Positions 22,124 to 33,870 of a DNA stretch of 64,000 nt are shown here, one piece after another. How positions within the stretch are numbered: the stretch's first letter is position 1; every line of letters begins with the position of its first letter. The notes below the pieces were generated by a model. It was given only the letters and a program-made list of their open reading frames with translations, did no database searches and was not told the origin of the DNA. The translations under genes were made by a program, and so were the position numbers. The stretch spans positions 124,001 through 188,000 of the forward strand of contig QPMI01000113.1 in assembly GCA_004431415.1 (NCBI GenBank), given 5' to 3'. The DNA comes from Cyanophora paradoxa (taxonomy: Eukaryota; Glaucocystophyceae; Cyanophorales; Cyanophoraceae).

Positions 22124-24229
22124 ATGCCGAAGCTTAAGGGCGGTGGCCGCCGCCGCGGCGGATCCATGGAGACAACAACTGGAGTCACTGGAGTGACCGT
22201 CAAGTCTGAACCGAGTCCGGAAAGAGGCGGCGGCCACGAGGCCCCGTCTCTGCACGAGGCGGCGGCGCCCTTCGCGCTGGTTCACGCGCGAGGTGTTGGG
22301 GTTGTCGTCGCCGGCGAGGCCGTGCGGCCCCTCCCCGCCCGCCCCCGGCCACGCTGCTCGCCGCCGCCGGGTTGCCCCGCCCAGTCCCGGGAGTGAGCGG
22401 GGGCCCGGCGCAGTTCGGGGAGTCGCACTCCGCCATCGAGGCCTACGTGCGCGCCCCGCCCTCGGGCGCGGCGGGGCCGGGCCGAGCGGGGCGGGGGGGG
22501 CAGTTCGAGGCGTGGGCGGTGCTGCAGCGGGCGGGGCACTCGCCCTCGCGCCTCGAGGCGCACCTCCTCCGCGAGCTCGCCGACATCCACAGCGCGCCCC
22601 GCCCCGCCCCGGCCTCCCCCGCAGCCCCCTCACCCCCGCCCCGCAGTCCGACACCCGGCGCGCCTGCAGCTCGGCTTCCACCTCTGCAGCCGCATGTACT
22701 GGTACACGGAGGTGCGGTGCAGGGCGCGGGGGCGCGCCGGGGCGGGGCCCTCGGCGAGGGGCCGGGGGCTGCGCAGAGCGAGGAGGACCTCTTCCAGGAG
22801 GCCCTCTGCCTCCTCACCTCGGGCCAGGTCCCCCGCCCCCGCCGCCCCCAGAGACCCACCTTCGAATACGCCACCGCACCTCCCTTCCAACACCCCACAA
22901 ACTCTCCATCGGGCCGACGCGGTGGGGCGGGGCGGGGCCAGGCGGCGGCGCTGCGGGGCGACTTCAGGATGGCGAAGGCGCACCTGCGGCGCTGCATGGA
23001 GATGCTCTCCTCCATGTCTCCCGGCTACCGGTGCGGGCGAGGGGCGCGCCGGCGCCGGGGCGGGGTCGGCGGGGGCGCTGAGGCAGGGCCGGGCAGCGTG
23101 CTCTACCCCCGCGTGGCCGGCCTGCTGCTGCTCGCCAGCCTCCACACCTTCGACATACCCACCGCCCTCTCGGTCCCCCCCGCCCCCTCCCGCCCCCCGC
23201 GCGCTCCCGCACCCACACCCCCTCCCCTCCCGCTGCCTCCCCTCAGAGCGCGAACCGGGCCTTCTCGGTCAGCGCCGCCATGTTCGGGTGCGCCACCCGC
23301 ACCCCGCCGGCTTTCGGGGGCCTCCCTGTCTTCCCAGGACCGACAGCCCCCCGCGCAGCTTCGGACTTCCCGAGCACGACGTGACGTCAGCCACCCGGGA
23401 CCGAGTCGTCAGCTCGCTTTCTGCGCCGCCGTACCCCGCTTCGTTCTCACCCCGCGGGGCAGAGGGCGCACGTCGAGGCCCGTGTTCCGTTTCCCGGCGA
23501 GACGGAGCCGCCCTCGCCCCAGGTGCTTCGCGTGTACCCCACGCGTCCTCATCGTCCGCCCTGACGCACCCCCTCCTGACAAAGGACTTCGTTCGCCTGC
23601 ACCGCTTCAGCGTCTTCCTCCTCAGCGTGCGCCCGCCCCGGGGCCCCACGGCCGCCCCGCCCCCGCGTAAACCCTCGAGCAGAAGCTCTCGCCCCGGGCG
23701 CGGCGCATGCAGGGTGTCATGGTGGGCCACATGCTCTACCAGCTCGGCCAGGGGTACCTTCACATCGGCACGCGCCCCCTCCCTTCCTCTGGAATTATCG
23801 GTAGCTCGGAGTGACCGCGCGCCGCAGGAGAGTGGCGCAAGGCCCTCGGATGCTTCGAGAAGGCCCGCGAGGGGCTCTACAGCCGGTACCCGGTGCGCGC
23901 CCACAGCCCCCCCCCCCTCTCCCCCCCTTCCCCCCCCCCCCCCCCTTCCCTCCTGCCCTAACGCGGAGCAGGCGTATTTCCCGCCGACGGGGGGCCGGGT
24001 GCGGGAGCTGGCGGCGAGCATGGAGCGGTGCCGGGCGGCGCTCGCCGCGCAGGGCCCGGAGCCGGCCCCCCGAAGCGCCTTCTCCATCGTGGGGCCCACG
24101 CCCCTGCCCCCACCCCTGCCCCCTCCCCTCGGCCTCCCCTCCGCCGCCGGGCCGGCAAGCTTCCCCCGCCCCGCCCCCTCCTGGCACGTCCCCGTCTCCC
24201 ACGCCCAGGGCCCCGGCCACGTGTTCTAG
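22124..24229 (+). CDS. Unknown spliced host protein, all-helical (TPR-like)
   Basis: Start may be ATG 22124 or 22166. Exons that join in frame: one ending in a helix ELADIH, a GC-donor intron at about 22,591-22,658, then an exon with LQLGFHLCSRMYWYTE, a GT-AG intron, then SEEDLFQEALCLLTSGQ, an intron, then GDFRMAKAHLRRCMEMLSSM, an intron, then LYPRVAGLLLLASLHTFDIP. Further exons carry MVGHMLYQLGQGYLHIGEW and KALGCFEKAREGLYSRYP and end with a Pro-rich tail, stop at 24229. The repeated helix pairs with small residues at fixed spacing resemble tetratricopeptide-type repeats. I cannot name the protein. Exon edges are approximate. Confidence 0.5.
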
Positions 24230-24880
24230 CCGCCTCGCTTCCATCCTCGTGCGTTTTTCGTTGCCTGCAGATGAAGCTCGAACGTGCGCGTAGCGCCCAG
24301 CTGTACGTGTAGCCCATAGCTAGGATTACATGCATTTCTTAGATTTCTTGATCGGCTTCGGCGACTCGGCGAGTATTAGTTCTTTCGTTTCTAGATCTTT
24401 ATTTACGAGTCGAGATTGAGATCCGAAGTCGATGTGCAGCTGCGCATGCAGCTGCCGGCCAAATCTGCTGTTCTCATTTGTGAATTTTCTTATATCATAG
24501 TATTCGTGCTAATGATCATAATGCCTGCACACTTTCTTAAGTATGTAAGTGTACCACCCATACCTCGCGATCGGTTTTCTTTCGAATTCCATATCACTGA
24601 GTCATACTAGTGCTGTAGTACCGTAATACTTGTAACTTATCGTAGTATAGAAGCTGTGACCCACTGGTGTAAAACAATTACGAGAGTATCATAGGATCCG
24701 ATAATGATCACACTAGCCTAGTAGACATTCTTGCAAATTCACTGAGTCAAATTGAATTTTTTTTCAACGTTTGAAATCGCTGCACATGCTCCAGAACTAC
24801 GGAACATCTATCAGGGACTGACCAGCGCATTCTACCCCCTTGGCAATTGTTCAATTTCTTGCACCAAAGTTCAGTAACTG
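24230..24880. other. AT-rich intergenic stretch
   Basis: 650 bases between gene candidates, with lower GC content than its surroundings. No gene, repeat or signal identified. Confidence 0.5.
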
Positions 24881-25109
24881 ATGGCGGACGACACGGGCCC
24901 CGGCGGGGCGCGCGCCACTGACCCAAAATTTGAGACAGTGACTCTGAAGACCGTGGCAGAAGCCGACGGCGCCTTCGCAGCGCTCGTTGGCGGTGCCGGC
25001 CGCCGCGAGCCGGCCGCGGAGCAACCTGCGGCCGCGAAGCGGGCGCAGGCGGTGCGTTGCAGCGTGCCAGATCCCTCCGAAGCGGTCGGCCGCGGCGCGA
25101 ACAGATCCG
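24881..25109 (+). CDS. Possible first exon of an unknown gene
   Basis: From ATG at 24881 a frame beginning MADDTGPGGARATDPKFETV has coding-like composition and runs to a consensus-like donor (GGTGAGTCC) at about 25,109. No domain is visible, and the following DNA becomes repetitive, so I could not find the next exon. Confidence 0.3.
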
Positions 25110-25570
25110 GTGAGTCCTTGCTCGCGCGGCGTTCCCGCGCTTTTAACGCGTGCTGCGGCGTTTTCGATCTTGTCTGGATCCTTCGAAACAGCCGCTGAGC
25201 GCGCCCGCGCGGCCCGCCTGCCGAGCGGCGTGCACGTGCTCTGGACGCTGCGGCAGTCCCGGAGTCCTAACGTGCTTCGCACAGGAATGTGAGATCGGCC
25301 TCGTCGCCTTCGCACGACGGTGAGCTCCGCCCGCTGCACCCGCCCGCGCGCGGCCGCGGCCGGCGCCCGCTCGCCCGCTGCAATTGTGACCCCCGCTCGT
25401 CGCCTGCAGCACACCGCTTGCATCAGCTACATCTTTAGCTTGCGCAGGGAGCACTGGGCGGCTTCGCCGCGCGGTGCTGCGCACCTGGCCCTGCCGCGCA
25501 GTGCTGCGCATGCGCACCTGGCCCCTAGGCCTGCCGCACCTGGCACCTGGCCCCCGGGCCCGCTGGGCCT

Positions 25571-25984
25571 CGCCCCTGCACGGCCGCTGTCCGGGGCGAG
25601 CTGACGCCTCGGCCCTGCAGCTGCGCAGGCTATGCGCAGGGCCCGCCGCCCGCCGCCCGCCGGCTGCGCATGCTTCAGCTTCGTCGACTCCAGGTTCGCC
25701 CCGCCGCTGCTGCTGGGCACCTGGCCCGGCCGCTCCCGCTGGGCCCCGCCCCTGCACGGCCGCTGTCCGGGGCGAGCTGACGCCTCCGAGGCTCGGCCCT
25801 GCGCAGGCTATGCGCAGGGCCCGGCGTCGCCTGCCGCTCCGCCCGCATCCCCGCCCGCCGCCCCACCGTCTGCCTCAGCTTCGTCTGCTCCAGGTTCGCC
25901 CCGCCGCTGCTGCTGGGCACCTGGCCCGGCCGCCCCCGCTGTGCCCCGCCCCTGCACGGCCGCTGTCCGGGGCGAGCTGACGCC
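25571..25984. repeat. Imperfect tandem repeat, three copies of about 176-200 bp
   Basis: The block CGCCCCTGCACGGCCGCTGT starts at 25571, 25747 and 25947, each followed by CCGGGGCGAGCTGACGCCTC. A second shared block (GCCGCTGCTGCTGGGCACCTGG) sits before copies two and three. No gene supported across it. Confidence 0.85.
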
Positions 25985-26426
25985 TCGGCTCTCCGCATGC
26001 GCAGGCTATGCAGAGGGCCCGGCGCCACCTTCCTCTCCCCCCGCATCTCCGCCCGCCGCCCCACCGGCTGCCCGCCAGCCTGGTGCCGCCGCCCGCCTCC
26101 CCCCCTCCCCTCCCCCCCCCTCCCCCCCTCCCCCCCCCCCCCCCCCCCCCTCCTCCGGATCCCCTTCCGGGATCCCCCTCCCTGCAATGTGTACGCGGTC
26201 TGCTAGTATACTGGAGACGACGCGGTATACTGTGGGCGCCTCCTCTGCGCCCTCGCCTCAGCCGCCGCGTGCGGCCGCGGAGGGCGGCGAGGGGGCGGAG
26301 GAGGGAGCCATCGGGGCGGGGGCGGTGCTCGCGGCGGAGATCCTGCGCCGCTGCGCGCGGGACGACGCGATCCTTGCCCGTGCCGCCAGACCACGGCCGC
26401 GCGCGGTGCCTAGGTAAATTAGAGAC

Positions 26427-26498
26427 GGCGCTTTCATGTACCGCCGCGGCGCTTTCATGTACCGCCGCGGCGCTTTCATGTACCGCCGCGGCGCCGCG
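26427..26498. repeat. 21-bp tandem repeat, three copies
   Basis: The unit GGCGCTTTCATGTACCGCCGC is repeated three times and then degrades into GCGCCGCGGC. Confidence 0.85.
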
Positions 26499-26665
26499 GC
26501 GCTAACAAGATCGTCTATAGAGGCGCGCAGCAGTGCCGCGGCGGCACTTATTCTAAGCTGCAAGCGATGCCCAGTGAATGATCATGAGTGATATATGAGG
26601 CTTCTTGAGTGGTAATATGCAATATACATGCTGTCATTAAGTGGTTATGGATTCACCCTCCGAGG

Positions 26666-27430
26666 TCAGTTTTCATGATGACGGAGTTGGGGTGAGGTGG
26701 GGCGGCCCGCAGCAGGTGCGCCACCGTGAACGCCCGCCTGCGCCCCCGTCACCCGCACCGCCCGGCTCGCCCCGCGCAGGGCCCGGGCCCCGCACCCCGC
26801 GCCCACGTCCACGAAGATCTGAGGCGGGGGCCCGGGGCGCGTCAGGCGAGGGCCGGGGCCGGGGCCGGGGCCGGGGCCGGGGCGGGGCGCCTTGCAGGCG
26901 AGGTGGGGCTCCCTGTGCTCGCCGGCGTACTCCAGGCACGTCGCCACGTCCGACATCAGGAAGCTGCCGCCTCGTCAGGCGCCGCCCCGGGCCGGCGGGG
27001 CGGGGCGGGGCGGGGCGGGCGCGCTTGTAGTGCTGCGTGGAGGAGGCGGCGAGGACGCACTGGAAGGCGATGCGGAAGAGGTTCTTCAGCACGAAGCCCG
27101 GCGCCTCCTCCTGCGCCGGCGTCGGCGAGGCGGAGGCGGGGGCGGGCCGGCCGGCGATCGGCGCACGGGGGGGAGGGGCTCGTCAATCACGCCCATCTCG
27201 TAGAGCAGCGCCGTCCCCAGGCCCTGCGAGCGCGCGTCGAGAATTTGCGGTGCGGGGCCAAGCGCGCCGCACGCCGAGCCGGAGGCGGCGGCGGCGGCGA
27301 GCGCGCCATCGCCATGCGCACCGAGCGCACCGACGGTGTCCACAGATGGGGGAACACCCAAACGCTCTCGCTCAATGGAACGAGGTCCCGCGCGGCGACG
27401 ACGCTGCGGCGGCGGTAAGCGTGGCACTAC
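26666..27430 (-). CDS. Unknown spliced host gene, possible methyltransferase-type motif
   Basis: Exons read leftward that join in frame: one with GLGTALLYEMGVID, an intron ending near 27,108, then EEAPGFVLKNLFRIAFQCVL to TQHY, an intron at about 26,962-27,024, then NFLMSDVATCLEYAGEHREP to LACK, an intron, then IFVDVGAGCG near 26,815. Both of the last two introns begin GC (GCGCGC, GCGCCC) and end AG. The IFVDVGAGCG segment resembles the glycine-rich SAM-binding motif I of methyltransferases, but nothing else confirms it. Start and stop are not determined. Confidence 0.4.
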
Positions 27431-28723
27431 GCGGCGGCGGCGGCGGAGCGCACTACGCGCGTGCGATCTGGTGGTCCTCTCGCGAGCGCAGGTTGAAGTC
27501 GTCCGACGATCGGCGGTGCTGTACTGCGGCAGGCGCAGCTTCCGCGCCGGTGGAGGACGGCCATAGAGCTAGTGCACTGGCCGCTAGCCATAGCTATATG
27601 ACGACTCCGGAAGCTCGGCCGCACGCTTGTTCGGCCGCACGACTCCGGTACCCCGTACCCCTGCGCTGTTGTGGCCGCCCAAATCCCGCTCCTGTGCTTC
27701 GGCGAGCGCGCCGAGTGCGCATATCGGCTGAAACTTGCTTCTAATAGCTGCAAAGAGCTTATCGAACGCCCGCCCGTCACCTCGCGGCCGCGGATGCGCC
27801 TGGTGTGCGGGTGCGCGGGCGGGCCGGAGCCAGTGCGAACGACTTCTAACCGCTGCGCCTCTATCTTCGGTGCTGCTGTCGCCCCGGCTGTGCGCCTCTA
27901 AGCGACGATGGTACTGTCACTGACCGCGACCCAGGCGGAGCGGGACACCGGCCGATGAACTGCACTCTACGCCCAGTGGGCCAATTCTGTGCGCGGGCGC
28001 GATGCTCCCCGCACGCCCTGCACCGCGCCATCACTACTGATAACCCACCCCTTCGGAATTGAACAATCCTGGGGGGTATAGAATGCGCTCAGTGGTCCCT
28101 CACAAACATCGTACTGTCAGTGTTTCGTACAACGTGCCGGCACTGCGGCGAATTCGAACTCGCATGCATATGCGCATGCGCAATCAACGAATTGCTTGTA
28201 CTGTATGTACATGCCATGATGTGGCACCCGGTGACCGGTACCGTAGTACCGTGCGTACGTATACTGCGGTAAACATGTACATGTACATGTCACAGTCTCA
28301 TGATCATGATCAAGCGCCAAGCCTAAGTTGAAGTTTCTTTCATGCTCAAAGCCATGAAAGCGCCACATGTACAGAGTTGCGATCACCGGTACCGGATCGG
28401 ATCTCATGTATACTAGTATACGTAGGCGTAACATAAGCGTTAACGTTCTCATGTACAGCGCGGCCGCGGCACGATATCGATGTCCACGTGCACGTACAGC
28501 GCCGCGCGGCGGTCGCCGCAGTACCACAGCTAGCGCGCCTCTCGGGGCGTGCGGTGACGGGATGCCCGCGGCCGGCGCCCTGCAGCGCACCTGCGGTCAG
28601 TGCAGCCGAGAGCCGGCGACGGCGGGCTCAGAGCCGAGGGCGCACGTCGAGCCTCGGAGGACTCGCTGCGCCGCACCAGCGAGCCGGGGCGCGCACTCGC
28701 GGCGGCCGCGGCGGGGCGTGGCG
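27431..28723. other. Intergenic stretch
   Basis: 1.3 kb without a supported gene. It includes alternating CATGCATATGCGCATGCG-like words near 28,160 and CATGTACATGTACATG near 28,275. Confidence 0.4.
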
Positions 28724-30077
28724 TCAGGGCGGGGGCGGGGCGCCGGGGCCGGGGGCCGGAGCCCTGCAGCGCATCCTGTAGACGGTGATGGTGGCGCCGG
28801 GCACGGACGTCTCCCGCTCCTGGCCCCGCCCCCGGCCGCGCTCAGCACCAGGCGCCCAGCAGCGGGGCGCCACACCCGGCGCCCGCGCCGGAGGCTCGCG
28901 TCCAGCTACAACGAACCCGTGCGCCGCTCTTACAAGGCGGGCAGCGGAGAGGCGCGCCCAAAAGGCGGGGAGGAGGGAGGCGAGGGGGGAGGGCGGGTCG
29001 CACCGCGGTAACCTCGAATCGCTTGGCGCAGCGTTGGAAGAAGCGCCGGTCGGCCTTGCGGCGCTTCTGCGCGGGGCTCAGCGGGGGGAGGAGGGGCGGG
29101 GGCGCGGGGGCGGGCCTGGTAGACGAGGGTGAGGTGGGTGGCGGGGGTGGCGAGGAGGCGCCCGAGGGTGTCGAGCAGCAGCTCGAAGGTCGACTCGAGG
29201 TACACCACGTCCGCAGCTGCTCCCCCGCCCCGCCCCCGCCTCAGGGGGGGCCCGCCCCCGCGAGGGCCCCCCGCCCCGCCCCGCCCCCGCCCCGCTGCCC
29301 TCTCCCGCCCCGCTCTGCGCGGACCTATGACGAGATCCACGGGCCCCCCGACGTGCTCCACGGGGCCGCCCCTGCGCCGGCGCGCGTCGATGCTGAGCGG
29401 CGGGGCGGGTGCCGGGGGGCGGGGCGGGGCGAGCCAGGGGAGAGCGAGGGCGCGGGCGCGGTTGGCGGGGATGCCGTTGAGGGCGATGTTCTCTTCGATG
29501 AGGGGCACGACGGGCTCCAGGTCCGTGATCACCGCCTCGGACGCCCCGCAGAGCACCGCCGCGATGCCCGCCAGGCCCGTCCCCGCCCCCTGCCAGACTG
29601 CTCGGCCCCCGCATCGCCGCGCGGATCCGGACCGGCTGCTCGCGCACCAGCTCGAGTACGCGCTTGCCTCGGACCAGCTCCCCGTTCTCATGCATCCAGC
29701 GAGAGAGGACCAACGCGCACGCCCACACGTAGAACCTGGGCGCGGGGTGCTAAGAATCGGCGCAGAGCCGGCGTGATATCGATTCGGAGTCGGGATTGCG
29801 CACGCGACGCCCTTGTGCGGAGTCGTTCGTATCCGCACTGTCCCGCAGGGAACTGCATCGGCGTTAGCTAAGCGCTGCCCTCGTTCCGCGCGGCGTGCTG
29901 ACGTTGGTACTCGACAATCTCCGTGCGCTCCTCGACCAACTTCTCCGAATCGCTGCGCGGCGAGTGGCGGGCGTCAAACTGAGCGAGTTCGCGATAGCTT
30001 GGTGTGTGAGGCGCACACCCGCTCTCCAGGTTGCCCCAGCAGTACTCGAGATCCTCAACCTCTTCGCCCGCAGACAT
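28724..30077 (-). CDS. METTL21-like SAM-dependent protein methyltransferase (spliced)
   Basis: Read leftward from ATG at 30077 (N-terminus MSAGEEVEDLEYCWGNLESG). Later exons give WACALVLSRWMHENGELV and KRVLEL; a GT-AG intron near 29,595-29,653 joins this to GAGTGLAGIAAVLCGA, making the classic LELGAGTGL motif I of class I methyltransferases. Then ITDLEPVVPLIEENIALN (motif II area) and a segment around 29,195 with DVVYLESTFELLLDTL, like the DVVY step of the METTL21/FAM86 lysine methyltransferase family. A further exon near 29,015-29,085 has RKADRRFFQRCAKRFEV, matching the family's RFF motif, and the frame with TITVYRM ends at 28724. Such enzymes methylate lysines of chaperones or elongation factors; the substrate here is unknown. 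Exon borders are approximate and the first exon is the least certain. Confidence 0.65.
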
Positions 30078-30474
30078 CTGAGCTAGCGCTTTGGCACTAA
30101 GTGAAGCTAAATATAAGATCGATCAACTTCGACCAGATAGCGATCGGCGCGGCGCCGCGCGCGAGCGTCGAGCTCGAGCTAGCCTCGGCCTTTCTATTGT
30201 ACCCCTCGACGGGCTCATGGGCCCGGCGGAGAATCGAACCCTGTATCGTTTTGACTCGAATGTCGATGTCGACACACACATGAGTACTTCAATGTTAACG
30301 TTAATTTAGCTTACAGATCCAGGGGACTTCCTACCGAGGCCACTGTTTACGAGGCCCCGGGCCCTGAGGAAACATATCATAGTATCGAGGGCGCCGGCAT
30401 GCGTACGTGGGCGGAACGCAATCCTACAAGCTTAGGCTTAAGGACTCTAGATCTAGATCTAAGCTGGGGCCGGG
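30078..30474. other. Short intergenic stretch
   Basis: About 400 bases between the methyltransferase start and the end of the EF-hand gene. A TTCGATTC word near 30,228 (minus strand) looks like a tRNA T-arm but no tRNA fold is possible around it. Confidence 0.4.
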
Positions 30475-33400
30475 CTACCCGAGGATGGGGGAGAAGGAGG
30501 CGGCGGGGGCCCCCGGGGTGGGCGACCCGAAGAGCATCTCCCGGATGTGCTCCTTCGTCCGCCCGGGTGCCGCCTTCGTCAGGTACTTCTTCACCAGGTC
30601 CTCCTGCGCGCCCGCACCCCCCGATGAGCGCCGGCTCCGGGCCCGGGGGCGCTGGCGGGGCTGCGGGGGCGGGGCAGGGGCACCCGCTCGCGCTCCCGGA
30701 CGCCGTCGACGTAGGCCTGGATGCGCTCCTCGGTGGCGGCGCGGCGGAGGACGCGGCTGCGCGCCACCGCCTCCTTCGCGTCCCGCTCTTGCGTCCCCGC
30801 CGTCGGCACGTGCAGCGACTGCTCCGCGTACGCGCTGCTGAAGCGCTCCGACTCGCTCATGAAGCCCGGGCTCCCCGCCTGCCCCGCCGCCCTCAGCGCC
30901 TGCGGGGCGCGCGCGTGGCGGGGCCCGGGCCCGGGGCGGAGGGCGGCGGACCGCGGGGCGGAGGAGGGGCGCGACGTTGAGGGAGCACTCGGCGCGCGAG
31001 GGCGCCGCGGGGCCGCCCCGCGAGGGCGGCGTGCGGGGCCGCCCCGCCCCGCCCTCCGCGCCGGGCGCCGGCCTCCACGCCTCCAGCGGCAGCGACCCGT
31101 CCGGCGTGCTGCGGAGCGCTCAGCGGAGGGGGCGGGGGCGGGAGGGGCGCGGCGGGGGCGACCTCTGGGAGGCGCGGGCGAGGCGTAGATCGGGGGCGCG
31201 AGGCGCGGGCGCCCCGCAGAGACGGCCGCCCCGCCCGCTCCGACCTGCCCGCCCCGCCCGTCACGCGCGCCGCCCCGCGCGGCCGCGGCCGCGGCGCCGG
31301 CGCGCGGGGGCAGGCGGACCCGTCGGCGGTGCGGATGACGTTGACGAACTCGTCGTAGGCGATGAGGCCCGCCGGCGAGCCCCGCCCCTGCCCCGCCGCC
31401 GGCGTCGGCCCCGGCCGCCTCCGCGGGGCGGGGCGGGGGCACCTGGGCGGCGCAGCCGGCGACGACGGCCTCGGCCTCGGCCTCCGTCAGTGGCCCCGAC
31501 GGCAGCGCGAGCAGCGCCCGCTTCAGCTCCTCCCGCGTCACCGCCCCCTGCCCGCCCTCTGCGCCCCCGAGGCCCGGCGTCGGGGCCGGCGCAGGGCGGC
31601 GGGCTCGAGCGGGGCGCGCCTGTCTGCGCGCTGCCGGCGGCGCCCCGGAAGGCCTGCCGCATCTCCGCGAAGGCGCTCTTGCGGAGGAGCTGCCGGAGAG
31701 CGAGGGCGGGGGCGTCGGCGGCGGGCCGGCCTCGGCCCAGGCCCCCGGCGCGCGCACCTTGGGCCGCGCGATCTCCAGCGCGGTGGGCGCCGGGGGCGTC
31801 GGCGGCGGCCGCGCGTGGCCCCGCGGCCTCTCGTTGACGCGCCTGCGGGGGCGGGGGCGGTGAGGGCGGGGCCTGGCGGGGCGGGGGGCGGCCTGGCGGG
31901 CGGACTCCGGGGCGACGTGGGTGAGGTTGAAGTCGAGGATGGCGGCCGAGATGGCCCGCGACTGCTCCGCCGCCTCCCGCCCCGCCCCTCCTCTCCCGCC
32001 ACCAGCCACGGCGCCACCGACCTGCCCCCGCCCCCGCCGCGTGAGCCCCCGGGGGCGCGGGCGGGGGCGCGGGGCGGGGGCACATGGCGGGGGTGAGGCA
32101 GCCGGGGGCCGGGGAGGGGCTCGAGCCGGCTGCGGCGTCCCCGCCGTCGCCTGCGCGTCCAGCAGGAAGGCCCCCGTCGCGTCTGCCGCCCCCGCCCCCG
32201 CCCGCCTCGGCCCCTCGCGCGCGGCGGGGCGGGGGCGGGGCGGGGCCGGGGCGAGGCGGGGGCGGGGGCGGGGGGCGCACGCTCGTCCATGTAGCGCATG
32301 AACTCGGCGTAGTTGATAAAGGGCCCGCCGCCCTCCTCGCCGCCCTCGTCGAGGGCGGCGAGCACCTCGTGCACGGCGGGGCGCGCGGCGGCGATGCCCA
32401 TGCGGGAGAGCCCCGCCGAGAACTCCTCCTCGGTGAGGAACCCGTCCCCGTCCCCGTCCAGCGAGATGAAGACCTTCCCCTGCGCCCGCCCCCGCGTCGC
32501 GCCCCCTGCGCGCCGCGCGAGCGGCCCCCGCGCGCACCATGCGGTTGCGGGCGGCCTTCTGCTGCACGTACGTGCGCATCGCCTCGAGCAGCCGGCGCGC
32601 CTCGGGCGTCAGCGCCGGGTCCGCCAGCAGCGCCCTCCGCTTGAACGCCCCGTGCGCCCCGTGGCCCATGTTGAAGGCGTTCCCCGCCGTGGGGGGCGCC
32701 CTGGGGCCCGCCTTGCCGCCGGCGAGGGCGAGGCTCCCCTCCGACTTGCTCAGGGCGCGCAGCATGGCGGCGTAGTCGAGGCGGCCGCCGCCGTCGGGGG
32801 CGGGGAAGCGCGCCGCGAGCTCCTCGGCGGTCGCGAGGGGCACGTCCATGTAGTAGAGCTCCCGCAGCGCCTCCCGCACGCCGGCCGCGCTCACCAGCCC
32901 CTCGCTCCGCTCGTCCAGCCGCCCCAGCGCCTTCCTCAGCCGGCCCCCCTCCTGCGCCACCTTCGAGTGCAGCGTCCGCAGCAGCCGCCGCGCCGGCTCG
33001 CTCAGGGGGCGCTGCTTGCCGCGCAGGAGGGGCACGTAGGACTGGGCCGGGGAGGGCGAGCGCAGGGAGGCGCCCCACGAGGCCGAGGGCGACTCCGGGA
33101 GGTGCGCGCCCCGCGGCGCGTGCGGCAGCGCCGGCTCGGGGCTCGAGGCGGGGCGGCCCTGCGAGGGCGAGGGCGGGCGCGGCGGGGCGGCCGCCGGCAT
33201 GGAGGCCGCCGAGGAGGGGGCCGCGGAGGGGGAGCACACGAGGGGGCCGGCGGCGCGGAGGGGGAGCGCTGGAGGAGCGGGGGCGGGGTCCGCGGCACGC
33301 GGAGGCCCCGGAGGAAGGAGGCCTCGGGGAAGGGCGTGTAGGCGTGCGACGGTCGCCCGCTGTACACGTGCGCCAGCGGGCCCGCCACCGCCTGGCCCCG

Positions 33401-33783
33401 CCCCCAGTCGCCCCAGCCCCGCCCCCAGGGCGTGGCGGCGCGGCGGCGGGAGGGCGCACGGGCTTCTTCTTCGTGGCGGGGGTCGTGTCGATGGCGTCGG
33501 GGGCCGTCCGCGGCCGCCCAGTCGCCCCCGTCGCCGACGCCGCCCCTGCCCCGCCCGCCCGCCCGCGTGAGGGGCGAGGGCGGGGCGAGGGGGCGGCCGG
33601 GCTGCCGGGCACCCTCGGGGCTCGGCGAGGGAGGGCGCGCGGGGACTCCGGCTCGGGGCTGATGCCGTGCTCCTGGGGCGCGAGGGGCGGGCCGAGGTCA
33701 GGGCGCCCTGGGAGGGCGGCGCGAGGGCGGGGGGCGGCGGGGCGCACGGTGTGGGCGAGGTGGTCCCGCACGTAGGAGGGCAC
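30475..33783 (-). CDS. Large multi-domain EF-hand protein (spliced)
   Basis: Read leftward. The N-terminal part (33.8-33.0 kb) is Pro/Ser/Arg-rich with YVRDHLAHTV and LRGKQRPLSEPARRLLRTLH. A helical, EF-hand-like region follows (LYYMDVPLATAEELAARFP), then a canonical calcium-binding loop at about 32,450 (DGDGDGFLTEEEF, with acidic positions 1, 3, 5 and Glu 12). A weaker EF-type segment has VTREELKRALLALPSG and LIAYDEFVNVIRTAD (about 31,340-31,550). The C-terminal exon ends LVKKYLTKAAPGRTKEHIRE and FGSPTPGAPAASFSPILG, stop 30475. It is probably a calcium-responsive structural or regulatory protein; flagellar EF-hand proteins are one possible comparison. Several introns seem to start GC. It lies head-to-tail with another EF-hand gene at 33.9 kb. 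Confidence 0.6.
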
Positions 33784-33870
33784 CGGCTGCGCGGGGCCGA
33801 GTAGTTGCCCCTGCCGCCGCGCTCCGTCAGGGGCGGGGCGTGGGCCGGGGCGGGGCGGGGCGGGGCGGGG

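Noticed and set aside
30222-30260. TTCGATTC word (minus strand) resembling a tRNA T-loop
   Set aside because: No acceptor, D or anticodon stems can be formed at the proper distances.
31261-33783. Single unspliced 840-codon frame on the minus strand
   Set aside because: The EF-hand segments are in different frames of that strand, so the gene must be spliced; the long frame is only partly coding.
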